From Amycolatopsis echigonensis (lineage in GTDB: Bacteria > Actinomycetota > Actinomycetes > Mycobacteriales > Pseudonocardiaceae): a stretch of 64,000 bases of DNA. This document shows positions 52,428-60,944 of the stretch, one piece after another (the first letter of the stretch is position 1; every line of letters begins with the position of its first letter). The notes beneath the pieces were generated by a model. That model was given only the letters and a program-made list of their open reading frames with translations, did no database searches and was not told the origin of the DNA. Location of the stretch: positions 79,255 to 143,254 of the forward strand of contig NZ_JACJHR010000011.1 of the NCBI RefSeq assembly GCF_014174495.1, read 5' to 3'. The translations under genes were made by a program, and so were the position numbers.

Positions 52428-52835
52428 GTGCACACCACCGACGCCGTACACCAGACCCAGTTCGTACTGCTGAACGAGAGCACTACGCCGGTGCTGTCCC
52501 GCCTCTCCTTCCACGTGGCGGAGCCCTACGCGGTCACCGTGGCGTTCCGGACCGAGCGCGGCCGGTGGATCGAGTGGACGTTCGCCCGAGACCTGCTCGT
52601 GACCGGGCTGGACGAGCCGACCGGGATCGGCGACGTGCGCATCCGGCCGGACCTGTCCGAGGACGAGGCTTTGCTGACGCTGGAAATCGAATCGCCCGAC
52701 GGCTACGCGTCGTTCGAGCTGGAACGCGCCGACCTGCAGGCGTTCCTCGAATCTTCCTACGAGCTGGTGCCGCTCGGAGCCGAGAGCGAGCACTTCGACA
52801 TCGACGGGCTGATCGAGGAGATCAGCAACGTGTGA
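52428..52835 (+). CDS. ssgB: SsgB-like sporulation/cell-division activator
   Basis: 135 aa from GTG 52428 (CCAGGAG upstream). SsgA-like fold: LLNESTTPVLSRLSFHVAEP, YAVTVAFRTERGRWIEWTFA and RDLLVTGLDEPTGIGDVRI. Proteins of this length and conservation in non-Streptomyces actinomycetes are SsgB, which positions FtsZ during septation. Its presence supports a mycelial host. Followed by a strong terminator. Confidence 0.9.
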   Translation: MHTTDAVHQTQFVLLNESTTPVLSRLSFHVAEPYAVTVAFRTERGRWIEWTFARDLLVTGLDEPTGIGDVRIRPDLSEDEALLTLEIESPDGYASFELERADLQAFLESSYELVPLGAESEHFDIDGLIEEISNV

Positions 52836-52863
52836 GAAGACCTGCCGATCCCGCGGCAATGCG

Positions 52864-52910
52864 GACAAGGGCGGTTCGAGTGCGCTGGAGGCACTCGAGC
52901 CGCCCTTGTC
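52864..52910 (+). terminator. Terminator after ssgB
   Basis: GACAAGGGCGGTTCGAGTGC (52864-52883) pairs with the 20-nt arm at 52891-52910 across a 7-nt loop, with a single G-U pair. It lies 28 bp after the ssgB stop. Confidence 0.85.
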
Positions 52911-52964
52911 GCATGTGGACCGTGGGGACGGACAATCACCCGCGCACGAGCGTGCTGCCAGTCG

Positions 52965-53440
52965 CCGACAGCGCTCAGCGAGAATCCTACCGAGCAGCCG
53001 GACGAGCTGCCGATGTAGTACGCGTCCCCGCCGAGCACGTTGTAGTGCGCCTTCGGCACGGCCGAGGTTTCCGTCACGGCCACTGCCGCAGTGTCCACAC
53101 CGGACTGGCGGACGAACTGCTCCGCCGCGCCGCGCTGTCCCTTGAGGACAGTCAGGCTGATCCGGTTGCTCGCGGTGTCGATGCCCCAGCCGGTGACGGA
53201 CTTCGGCGCGCCTGGTCGACCGGCACCGCGTCGGTCACCGAGACGACGGCCTTGCCGGTGGCCGCGTTGAAGCTCGTGCCGCTGACGCGTTGGCCGAGAG
53301 ACTTCTCCGGTGCCGCGCCGATCTTGCTCGCGGTCTCCTCGTTCGCGAGCCGGGCGAGCGCCTGGTTGTGGGTGAGGCCGAGGTCGCGCTGCATGGCCGG
53401 GACCAGGCCGGGGTTGAGCGGGGCGGCGCCGGCGGCCAGG
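52965..53440 (-). pseudogene. Truncated, frameshifted streptogrisin-like (S1) protease
   Basis: The minus strand encodes the alpha-lytic/streptogrisin prodomain: LNPGLVPAMQRDLGLTHNQA and ATGKAVVSVTDAVPVDQA. After a frameshift near 53215 it continues PKSVTGWGIDTASNRISLTV, then GGDAYYIGSSSGCSVGFSLS, where the mature protease should begin. Instead of the catalytic domain the sequence ends in unrelated codons. No signal peptide remains because the 5' end abuts a LuxR fragment. A dead exported protease gene. Confidence 0.8.
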
Positions 53441-53442
53441 CG

Positions 53443-53610
53443 ACGATCGCCGAGATGCTCGCAAAGGGTCGGACAAACCGACAGATTGCCGACGGCCTGT
53501 TCCTGTCACCGCGCACGGTGGAGCAGCACGTGGCGAAGGTGCTTCGGAAGCTAGGTGCGCGAAGCCGCACGGATGTGACCAGAAAACTGCCGAACCTTCC
53601 GTCGCGCTAA
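53443..53610 (+). pseudogene. LuxR-type HTH 3' fragment
   Basis: Reads AEMLAKGRTNRQIADGLFLS, PRTVEQHVAKVLRKLGARSR and a short tail to the stop at 53610, the C-terminal HTH of a LuxR/NarL protein. The receiver or ATPase part is missing: upstream sequence is antisense to the broken streptogrisin gene. The junction lies at about 53440, consistent with a deletion or recombination that fused two gene remnants head to head. Confidence 0.75.
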
Positions 53611-53646
53611 CGGGCATCTCATCGCACCGGGCCCTACCGTGTTCGG

Positions 53647-54321
53647 GTGGCTGACGAACAAGTGCCTGCCTGGCGGCGGGCGACGAAAGGCGAGACCCGG
53701 TGGCCCGCGGCGGCCGTTGTCATCGGAACCCTCGCCCTGCAGCTGGCCTTGCCCGACGAGATGGTGCTGCACCCGTGGTGGCTGCTGCCCGCGCTGACCG
53801 CCGTGCTGATCATCGCGCTGCTGTTCCTCAATCCCGGGCGGCTCACCGAGTTCAACATCATCGAGCGCATGGTGGCGCTGGCCGCGCTGGCCGTCGTCAG
53901 CGTACTCAACGGCGCGTCCGCGGTGCAGCTGGTGATCGAGATCGCACGAGGCGCGCAACGCGGGCACGCGGTACAGGTGCTGATCAGCGGCGTGGTCGTC
54001 TACTGGACCAACATCGTCGTCTTCTCGCTCTGGTACTGGGAGTTCGACCGCGGCGGCCCGGCCCGGCGCGCGGCAGGCCGCGCGGACTTCCCCGACCTGC
54101 AGTTTCCGCAGATGAGCGACCCGTCGATGGCCAAGGCGGAATGGGAACCGCGCTACCTGGACTACCTCTACACGTCGTTCACCAACGCCACCGCGTTCAG
54201 CCCGACCGACGTCATGCCGCTGCGGATCTGGGCCAAGATGACCATGATGGTCCAGGCCGGGATCTCGCTGCTGCTCGCGCTGATGGTGTTCGCCTGGGCG
54301 GTCAACGGCCTCCAGGGCTGA
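53647..54321 (+). CDS. Integral membrane protein, DUF1345-like
   Basis: 224 aa from GTG 53647; TACCGT ends 6 nt before it, a leaderless arrangement. Four or five membrane helices. The late motif DYLYTSFTNATAFSPTDVMP followed by a terminal helix resembles the conserved end of DUF1345 proteins. Function unknown; there is one predicted cytoplasmic loop (FDRGGPARRAAGRADFPDL). Confidence 0.75.
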   Translation: MADEQVPAWRRATKGETRWPAAAVVIGTLALQLALPDEMVLHPWWLLPALTAVLIIALLFLNPGRLTEFNIIERMVALAALAVVSVLNGASAVQLVIEIARGAQRGHAVQVLISGVVVYWTNIVVFSLWYWEFDRGGPARRAAGRADFPDLQFPQMSDPSMAKAEWEPRYLDYLYTSFTNATAFSPTDVMPLRIWAKMTMMVQAGISLLLALMVFAWAVNGLQG

Positions 54322-54364
54322 AACCCACTGGCCTCGCCCGCGTCCGCCAGGTATATCTCCGGCC

Positions 54365-54685
54365 ATGGAGCTTCCCGAACCGCCCTACTACGCGGTGATC
54401 TTCACGTCCCTGCGCACCGACGGGGACCGCGGCTACGCCGAGCGCGCCGCCTACATGTCCGAACTCGCCGCGAAACAGCCCGGCTACCTCGGCCAGAACT
54501 CCGTCCGCGACGAATCCGGGCTCGGCATCACCGTGTCGTATTGGCAGGACGAGGACTCCATCGCCGCGTGGCGCACCAACCTGGAGCACACCGAAACCCG
54601 CAACCACGGCCGCGCCGAGTGGTACCGCTCCTTCGATGTCCAGGTGTCCCGGGTCGAACGCGCCTACCGCTTCGAACGTCCATGA
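54365..54685 (+). CDS. Antibiotic biosynthesis monooxygenase (ABM)-domain protein
   Basis: 106 aa. TATATC ends 7 nt before ATG 54365 (leaderless-like). The dimeric ferredoxin-like ABM fold is seen as YYAVIFTSLRTDGDRGYAER, MSELAAKQPGYLGQNSVRDE and ITVSYWQDEDSIAAWRTNLE. ABM proteins include cofactor-free monooxygenases and heme-degrading enzymes. Here probably a stress or quinone-related small enzyme; substrate unknown. Confidence 0.85.
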   Translation: MELPEPPYYAVIFTSLRTDGDRGYAERAAYMSELAAKQPGYLGQNSVRDESGLGITVSYWQDEDSIAAWRTNLEHTETRNHGRAEWYRSFDVQVSRVERAYRFERP

Positions 54686-54686
54686 G

Positions 54687-54723
54687 GGGAGCCCCGAGGG
54701 ACTCTGCTTCCCTCGGGGCTCCC
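54687..54723. terminator. Bidirectional terminator between convergent genes
   Basis: GGGAGCCCCGAGGG (54687-54700), a 9-nt loop, CCCTCGGGGCTCCC (54710-54723). It lies between the ABM gene (ends 54685) and the convergent G1 peptidase gene (ends 54738) and serves both. It shares the loop sequence GACTCTG-TTCCCTC with the palindrome at 63629-63675. Confidence 0.85.
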
Positions 54724-54737
54724 GCACAGACTTTTGG

Positions 54738-55457
54738 CTACTGCCGGTTCATGGTGAAGCTTTGGCCGTCCGAACCGATCGGGCCGGGGACCCATGTGGC
54801 GCTGCCGCCGTCGTCCGCGTTGAGGCCCTGCGGGCTCGTGTCGGCGAGGTTCTTGCCGTCGAACTTGACCCCGTCGAACTTCACGCCGCCGTTGATCGTC
54901 GGATAGGAATCAGACGGCGATTCGATGATCGCTTCCGCCGACGAGTGCTTCGCGTTCAACGACTGCGTGGTCGTCTTCGTCCAGCCCTGCGTGTCGTTCT
55001 TCAAGTCGAGTTTGTAGCTGCTGTTGCTACGCGTGACAGTCGCGGTGATGTGGTCACCCGCCTTCACCGGTGCCTCGCTCGCCGAGTAGTACACCGGTGC
55101 GGCCGGGTACATTTCGTACCACGCCTGGTATTGCGGGCTGCCGCTGGAACAATCGGTCGCGACGCCGGTTTGCTCCACAGAGGACGATCCGTCGCCGTCG
55201 ATGCCCACCCACGGCGCGAACAGGTCGTTGCTGGATTTGCAGGTCGCCGCCGGTTCGGTCCAGCCAGCCGTCGCGGTGGTGAAACTGCCGAAACTGACGT
55301 AGCCGCCCCAGTTTCCGCCGGAGTAGTGGTTCCCGTGGAAGTGCTTGCCGAACGTGACGGGCCCGGCTCCCGCGCCGGCGACGAGGGTCGCGGCCGCGAA
55401 CGCGCCGACCGCCAGCAATCCGAGGGGACGCGGGAAGGATCGTGAACTCATGGGCAT
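54738..55457 (-). CDS. Secreted G1-family (eqolisin) glutamic peptidase
   Basis: 239 aa. Signal peptide at residues 1-30 (LGLLAVGAFAAATLVAGAGA). Eqolisin-type features: NHYSGGNWGGYVSFGSF, WVGIDGDGSSSVEQTGVATD with the candidate catalytic Gln, YQAWYEMYPAAPVYY, and SSAEAIIESPSD with the candidate catalytic Glu. A short internal repeat VKFDGVKFDGK is present. Acid proteases of this family are well known in fungi; bacterial members are fewer. Confidence 0.85.
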   Translation of the reverse strand: MPMSSRSFPRPLGLLAVGAFAAATLVAGAGAGPVTFGKHFHGNHYSGGNWGGYVSFGSFTTATAGWTEPAATCKSSNDLFAPWVGIDGDGSSSVEQTGVATDCSSGSPQYQAWYEMYPAAPVYYSASEAPVKAGDHITATVTRSNSSYKLDLKNDTQGWTKTTTQSLNAKHSSAEAIIESPSDSYPTINGGVKFDGVKFDGKNLADTSPQGLNADDGGSATWVPGPIGSDGQSFTMNRQ

Positions 55458-55650
55458 CCAATCTGGTCACGGGAGTGCCTGCGCGTACCAGTGTTGAATT
55501 TCGCCCGCCCGAGTTGGTAGCTACTTTCGAAGGGTATTCACATCTGGGGAATGGTTCACCAAATGTCCCGATTCTCCGGTCTGTACCCGGAAGTCCGTGC
55601 CCGCCCGCCGGGGGAGGCAGCGGGCCGGCACGGACTCCTTCCGAAGTGGA

Positions 55651-56706
55651 CTACCGCGCCGTACGGGCGTGCGCGGCGTCCACGAACTGGGTGGTGTACG
55701 TCTGGGACAAATCGATCTTGTCCTTTTTCGGCTTCACGTTGCTGGACGACGCACCCAGCACCTTCAGCACGTTCTGCGCGCCGGACGGGTCCATCCGGCC
55801 GTCCTTGGTGAACATCGGCAGACTGTCCTTGAGCGACTTGACGTACAACGCCTTGTCCCCGCCCGCGAACGACGGCGGCATCAGATCGGCCACCTGCTCC
55901 GCGGTGTGCGTGGAAAGCCACTTCAGCGAATCCACGTACGCGTTGGCGAGTTTCTGCACGACGTCCGGATAGCGTTTCACGATTTCGCAGCTCATGTACA
56001 GCGAACTCGCCGGATACAACCCGCCCAGCGCCGCGCGCGTGCCTTCCGGCGTGCGCATGTCGTACAAGACCTTCGCCTGCCCAGTGTTGGTCAGCTGCGC
56101 GATGGTCGGATCGGTCGTCATGCCCGCGTCGATCGAACCTTGTTGCAGGGCCGAGATAAACGTCTGCCCAGCCCCGACCTTCACCGGCGTGTAGTCCTTG
56201 CTGCCGACGCCGCCGCGGCTGGCGAGCGCCTTGGTGAGAAAGTCGGTCGACGAGCCGAGCGACGTGACGCCGAGGTTCTTTCCGCGGAAGTCCGCGCCGG
56301 ATTTGATGTGCGGAGCCTTCGAGGTCGCGACCATTTCCGCTTCCCCGGGCACATTCGCGAACTGCACCACACTCGTGATGCACTGGTCCTTGGCCTGCAG
56401 GTCGATCGTGTGGTCGTAGAACCCGATCACCCCCTGCACTTCCCCGGCCAGCAGCGACGTTTCCGCGTTGGCCCCGGACGGCTGGTCGAACAGTTCGACG
56501 TCCAGCCCCTGCTTCTGGTACTCGCCCAGCTGCTTCGCGAGCTGCCCCGGCAGATAGATCACTTTGGACAGTCCGCCGACCATGATCTTGATGTGCGGCC
56601 GCCCGCTGGTGCCGAGGTCGATCTCCCGGGAGTCCCGGCAGGCGGTCACCCCGGCAACGGTCACCAATGCGGCCGCCGCGACCGCGAGTGTCCTTTTCAG
56701 CCGCAT
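55651..56706 (-). CDS. ABC substrate-binding lipoprotein, NMT1/SsuA type
   Basis: 351 aa. Lipobox VAGVTAC at residues 17-23. NMT1-like periplasmic fold: IKIMVGGLSKVIYLPGQLAK, LDVELFDQPSGANAETSLLA and FRGKNLGVTSLGSSTDFLTK. It supplies a nitrate/sulfonate/thiamine-precursor-like ligand to the permease and ATPase encoded upstream on the same strand (1-bp gap). Divergent two-component genes beyond the ATPase probably sense the same ligand. Confidence 0.9.
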   Translation of the reverse strand: MRLKRTLAVAAAALVTVAGVTACRDSREIDLGTSGRPHIKIMVGGLSKVIYLPGQLAKQLGEYQKQGLDVELFDQPSGANAETSLLAGEVQGVIGFYDHTIDLQAKDQCITSVVQFANVPGEAEMVATSKAPHIKSGADFRGKNLGVTSLGSSTDFLTKALASRGGVGSKDYTPVKVGAGQTFISALQQGSIDAGMTTDPTIAQLTNTGQAKVLYDMRTPEGTRAALGGLYPASSLYMSCEIVKRYPDVVQKLANAYVDSLKWLSTHTAEQVADLMPPSFAGGDKALYVKSLKDSLPMFTKDGRMDPSGAQNVLKVLGASSSNVKPKKDKIDLSQTYTTQFVDAAHARTAR

Positions 56707-56707
56707 G

Positions 56708-57592
56708 TCAGATCCCCTGGCTCGCCTGGGCCGAGACCTGCGGACGCCAGCGCAGCAGCCTCGATTCCAACGTGCTGATTCCCCACTCGGCCAGCAGCGC
56801 GACCACGGTGATGATCAGCATGCCCGCGTAGACCCCGGCAGTGTCGAAGGTGCCCTGCGCGTTGGCGATCAGGAAGCCCATGCCCGCCTTGGCACCGGTG
56901 TACTCGCCGACGACCGCGCCGATCAACGCGAACCCGAACGCCACGTGCAGCGACGAAAGAATCCACGACGTCGCGCTGGGCAGCACGATCGACTTCAGCA
57001 CCTGCCAGCGAGTCGCGCCGAGGATGCGAGCGTTGTCGATCAGGTTGCGGTCCACCTCGCGAGCACCGGTGAAAGCGTTGAAGAACACCGCGAAGAACAC
57101 CAGTACGACGACCGTCGCGACCTTCGAGGACATGCCGAGGCCGAACCAGATCACGAACAGCGCGGCGAGCACGATACGCGGCAACGCGTTGGCTGCCTTG
57201 ATAAAAGGAGCCAGCACGTCCGAGAGGTACTGGCTGCGCCCGAGCACCACGCCGAGCAGAACGCCGAGTGCCGCGCCGATCACGAACCCGAGAACAGCTT
57301 CCTCCACGGTGACCAGTATCTGGTACCAAATGGAGCCGAAATCAGTTCCGGTGATGAACCATTCGGTAAGTCGTTCCCAGATTTTCGACGGCATCGAATA
57401 GAAGAACGGGTCGATCCAGAACCGCCCGGCGAGCTCCCAGCTGCCGAGCCACACCACGACGATCGCCAGGCGCAGCAACCAGATGTTGCGCCTACGCGCG
57501 GCCGTGCGGGTCTTCTGCCGCGCGAGAATGCTTGCCTCGTCCTCGATCTGAGGATTCGGGTTGGACGGGCCGACAGTCAGATCAAGCGACAC
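56708..57592 (-). CDS. ABC importer permease (SsuC/TauC type)
   Basis: 294 aa, six membrane helices after a 37-aa cytoplasmic tail. The EAA loop is DRNLIDNARILGATRWQVLK, the ATPase contact site. It overlaps the ATPase gene by 11 bp and precedes the binding-protein gene, completing an SsuBCA/TauABC-like importer. Confidence 0.9.
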   Translation of the reverse strand: MSLDLTVGPSNPNPQIEDEASILARQKTRTAARRRNIWLLRLAIVVVWLGSWELAGRFWIDPFFYSMPSKIWERLTEWFITGTDFGSIWYQILVTVEEAVLGFVIGAALGVLLGVVLGRSQYLSDVLAPFIKAANALPRIVLAALFVIWFGLGMSSKVATVVVLVFFAVFFNAFTGAREVDRNLIDNARILGATRWQVLKSIVLPSATSWILSSLHVAFGFALIGAVVGEYTGAKAGMGFLIANAQGTFDTAGVYAGMLIITVVALLAEWGISTLESRLLRWRPQVSAQASQGI

Positions 57593-58385
57593 CGGTCGCT
57601 CCCTTCTGGCGGGCCTTGTCGACCTCGCCGCGCAGCGATTCCCAGATGTCGGAGTAGATCTTGCGGAATTCCTCGGTCAGTCGCAGGTCTTCCACCTTGC
57701 GCGGCCGTTCCAGCGGAACCTCGAACACGTCCTTGACCGTCGCCGGGCTGGTGGTCAGCACGACTACCTTGTCCGCCAACGCGATGGCCTCGTCGAGGTC
57801 GTGCGTCACGAAGATCACCGCGGCGCCGGTGCCGGACCACAGCCGGAGCAACTCGTCCTGCATCAGCGCGCGAGTCTGGACGTCGAGCGCGGAGAACGGC
57901 TCGTCCATCAGCAGGATTTTCGGCTCGGTGACCAGCGTCTGCGCCAACGCGACGCGCTTGCGCATACCGCCGGAAAGCTGGTGCGGGTAGTACTTCTCGA
58001 ATCCGGCCAGCCCGACGCGGGCGATCCAGTCGGCCGCCTTCTTCCGGGCGTCCTCTTTGAACGCGCCGCGGAAGCGCGGTCCGGACGCGACGTTGTCCAG
58101 CACCGAACGCCACGGCATCACCGCGTCGGTCTGGAACATGTAGCCGACGCCGTCCGGAATCGACTTCACGTCGGAGCCGTGCACGACGACCCGGCCCGCC
58201 GACGGCGGCTGCAACCCGGAGACCAGCGACAACGTGGTGGATTTGCCGCATCCGGTCGGCCCGACCACGGCGACGAACTCCCCCGGTTCGACGGTCATGG
58301 TCAGCTCGCGGACTGCGGTGTGGACAGAACCTGATCCGCTCGGGAACCTTTTGGTGGCGCCGATCAGTTCGATGAGTGGGGCCAT
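57582..58385 (-). CDS. ABC importer ATPase (SsuB/TauB type)
   Basis: 267 aa from ATG 58385 with GAAGGAG upstream. Walker A GPTGCGKST, Q-loop GYMFQTDAVMPWRSV, signature LSGGMRKRVALAQ, Walker B LLMDEPFSALD, H-loop FVTHDLDEA: complete. First gene of the importer operon, divergent from a CitA-like kinase. Confidence 0.92.
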   Translation of the reverse strand: MAPLIELIGATKRFPSGSGSVHTAVRELTMTVEPGEFVAVVGPTGCGKSTTLSLVSGLQPPSAGRVVVHGSDVKSIPDGVGYMFQTDAVMPWRSVLDNVASGPRFRGAFKEDARKKAADWIARVGLAGFEKYYPHQLSGGMRKRVALAQTLVTEPKILLMDEPFSALDVQTRALMQDELLRLWSGTGAAVIFVTHDLDEAIALADKVVVLTTSPATVKDVFEVPLERPRKVEDLRLTEEFRKIYSDIWESLRGEVDKARQKGATGVA

Positions 58386-58530
58386 CGAGGTGACTCCTTC
58401 GTCACGGTGGGGACTCGCTCGACGCAGGTTAAGAGCGCGTTTCCCGGCGGAGAAGCTTGTCGACGTTCTGCGTGCGCTCTGCGCGTTCTCCACGTTTTGC
58501 TCGTTTAGCGCACAGCGCTGAGCTGGGGGT

Positions 58531-60162
58531 ATGTTGCCTGGCATGCCGAAGTGGGCGCTCTTTCCGCGGATGCGGTTCACCCGTCAGGTGCTGCTGTTGC
58601 AGATCGGCGTGGTGGTCCTCGTCGTGGGCCTCGGCGTCGCGCTGGTCAGCTCGCTCCTGCGCACGACCCTGACCGAACAGTACGGCGAGCGAGCCTTGGC
58701 GATCGCGAAATCCGTGGCCACGGAGCCGGTGGTGATCGCCGGTGCGGCTTCCCGGAAACCGAGCCCGGACCTTCAGCAGCGAGTCGAAGCAGTGACGCAG
58801 ACCGACGACGCGCTGCTGTTCGTGGTCATCACGGACGATCACGGCATCCGGCTGGCCCATCCAACGCCCGAGATGGTCGGCAAGCAGGTGAGCACGCCGT
58901 GGGAGGAAGTGATCGCGGGCAACGACGTGGTGAGCGAGTTCAACGCGGGCACCTTGGGACCGTCCGTGCGCAGCAAGACCCCGATCAAGCAGGGCTCCCG
59001 GGTCATCGGCGAGGTGAGCGTCGGCTACCGCATCGGTGAGCTGACCGGCGACTTCAACCGATGGTTCATCCTGACGATGGTCTTTGGCGGCGGCGCCCTT
59101 CTGATCGGCGCTGGCGCATCCGCCCTGCTCAACCGCCGTCTGCGCCGCGTAACCCATGGCCTCGAACCCCACGAACTGACCGAGCTGCTCTACGAACACG
59201 AAGCCGTCCTGCACGGCATCGGCGAAGGTGTCCTGGCGGTCGACGCGGAACATCGGGTGACCGTCCGCAACGACGAAGCCGAACGGCTCCTCGGCACCCC
59301 GCTCCCCGTCGGCGCGCCGCTGGAGGCACTGGGCCTGTCCCCGCGAGTGCACCAGGCCGTGTCCGAAGGACGCCCAGTGGACAACCTCCTGGCCGTCGCC
59401 GGAAACCGGGTCCTGGTAATCAATTCCCGTGCCGTGCACCGGGAAGAACACGCGCTGGGCACCGTGCTGACGTTCCGCGACCGCACCGACCTCGACACTC
59501 TCACCCGCGAACTCGACGGCATCCGCTCGCTGTCCGACGGCCTGCGCGCGCAACGGCACGAGTTCGCGAATCGCCTGCACACGCTGTCCGGTCTGCTGCA
59601 GCTGGGCCACCACGCCGAAGCCGAGGAATACCTGCAGACCCTCACCGAAACCACCGCCTCGCGTGCGGAACCGCTCGACGACCGGGTCGTCGATCCATAC
59701 CTGCAAGCCTTGCTGGTCGCGAAAACCGAGCAGGCACAGGAAAAAGGCATTGAGCTCCGATTGGCCGACGACGCCTGGGTCCCCGCTTCAGTAACCGATC
59801 CGATCGCCGCGGGCACGGTAATCGGCAACCTGGTCGACAACGCCCTGCACGCCGCGCGCATGGGCCCGCGCCGGCCCGCGTGGGTCGAAGTCGGCCTGCT
59901 TGCCGATGACTCCACTTTGCATGTGTCCGTTGTAGACAGTGGCCCGGGAATCGACGCGGCCTTACGGGACAAGCTTTTCGACGAAGGAGTGTCCACAAAG
60001 CTCAGTCCCGGCCACGGTCTGGGACTGGCCTTGGCCCGCCAAGCCGCCCGAGCCCGCGACGGTGACGTGTGGCTCGCCGACCCCGGCGACGCGACGACCG
60101 GCGCGTTGTTCGTCGCGAAACTTCCCGGACTGCTGGACCGACCCGAGGAGACCGACGCATGA
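58531..60162 (+). CDS. CitA/DcuS-type sensor histidine kinase
   Basis: 543 aa. Two membrane helices (about residues 20-42 and 180-200) flank an extracytoplasmic sCache-like sensor. A PAS region (GEGVLAVDAEHRVTVRNDEA) leads to the phosphorylation site in LRAQRHEFANRLHTLSGLLQ. The ATPase has GTVIGNLVDNALHAARMG and GHGLGLALARQAARARDGD. CitA-type kinases bind carboxylates. Overlaps the regulator start (ATGA). Divergence from the importer suggests that the importer operon is its target. Confidence 0.92.
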   Translation: MLPGMPKWALFPRMRFTRQVLLLQIGVVVLVVGLGVALVSSLLRTTLTEQYGERALAIAKSVATEPVVIAGAASRKPSPDLQQRVEAVTQTDDALLFVVITDDHGIRLAHPTPEMVGKQVSTPWEEVIAGNDVVSEFNAGTLGPSVRSKTPIKQGSRVIGEVSVGYRIGELTGDFNRWFILTMVFGGGALLIGAGASALLNRRLRRVTHGLEPHELTELLYEHEAVLHGIGEGVLAVDAEHRVTVRNDEAERLLGTPLPVGAPLEALGLSPRVHQAVSEGRPVDNLLAVAGNRVLVINSRAVHREEHALGTVLTFRDRTDLDTLTRELDGIRSLSDGLRAQRHEFANRLHTLSGLLQLGHHAEAEEYLQTLTETTASRAEPLDDRVVDPYLQALLVAKTEQAQEKGIELRLADDAWVPASVTDPIAAGTVIGNLVDNALHAARMGPRRPAWVEVGLLADDSTLHVSVVDSGPGIDAALRDKLFDEGVSTKLSPGHGLGLALARQAARARDGDVWLADPGDATTGALFVAKLPGLLDRPEETDA

Positions 60163-60815
60163 TCCGCACCCTGATCGTGGACGACGACTTCCGCGTCGCC
60201 GGCGTGCACGCGGGATTCGTGTCGGAGGTACCGGGATTCACTGTCGCCGGGGTGGCGCACACTGCCGCCGAAGCCCGTGCCCGCGTGCGGGAACTGGCCC
60301 CGGACCTGGTCTTGCTGGACGTCTATTTGCCGGATGAGTCCGGACTTTCCGTCCTGCCCGACCTGAAGACGGACACCATCGTGTTGTCCGCCGCTACCGA
60401 TGCCGCGTCGATCTCCGCCGCGATCCGCGCGGGTGCGTTGAACTATCTGATCAAGCCGTTCACGACGCGGCAATTGTCGGAACGGCTCACGTCGTACGCC
60501 CGGTACCGCGGTCTGGTCACGACCGAACGTCCGCTGTCCCAGGACGACGTGGACCGGGCTTTCCGCGCTCTCCATGACCAGGACCGCGCCGCGACGCCGA
60601 AAGGCCAGTCGAGCGCGACGGCTCGCCTGGTGTCAGAGCGGCTGCGCGGTTCCCCGACCCCGCTGTCCGCCGCCGAAGTGGCTCGCGAACTCGGCATGGC
60701 CCGCGCTACCGCGCAGCGTTATCTGACCGCGCTGGCGGAGTCGGGAGCAGTGGAAATGCGCCTTCGCTACGGCGCGACTGGGCGACCGGAACACGAATAC
60801 GCTTGGATCGGCTGA
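60159..60815 (+). CDS. CitB/DctR-type response regulator
   Basis: 218 aa from ATG 60159. Receiver: LIVDDDFRVAG, phospho-Asp in LVLLDVYLPDESGLSVL, Lys in YLIKPFTTRQL. The C-terminal winged helix LSAAEVARELGMARATAQRY recognises DNA. Direct-repeat-like GTTCTGCG/GCTCTGCG/GTTTTGCT elements at about 58470-58515, between kinase and importer genes, may be its binding sites. Confidence 0.9.
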   Translation: MIRTLIVDDDFRVAGVHAGFVSEVPGFTVAGVAHTAAEARARVRELAPDLVLLDVYLPDESGLSVLPDLKTDTIVLSAATDAASISAAIRAGALNYLIKPFTTRQLSERLTSYARYRGLVTTERPLSQDDVDRAFRALHDQDRAATPKGQSSATARLVSERLRGSPTPLSAAEVARELGMARATAQRYLTALAESGAVEMRLRYGATGRPEHEYAWIG

Positions 60816-60944
60816 CCCCGCGGTCAGTGCCTCCAGCCAGCAAGGAATCGGCCAACCGCAGTTCTTGCTTGCCGATGCCGGTGACACTGCTGTCCTTCAG
60901 GTCGGCTGGCCGTCGGTCGGCGCGCTGCCCTGCCCGATGACCTC

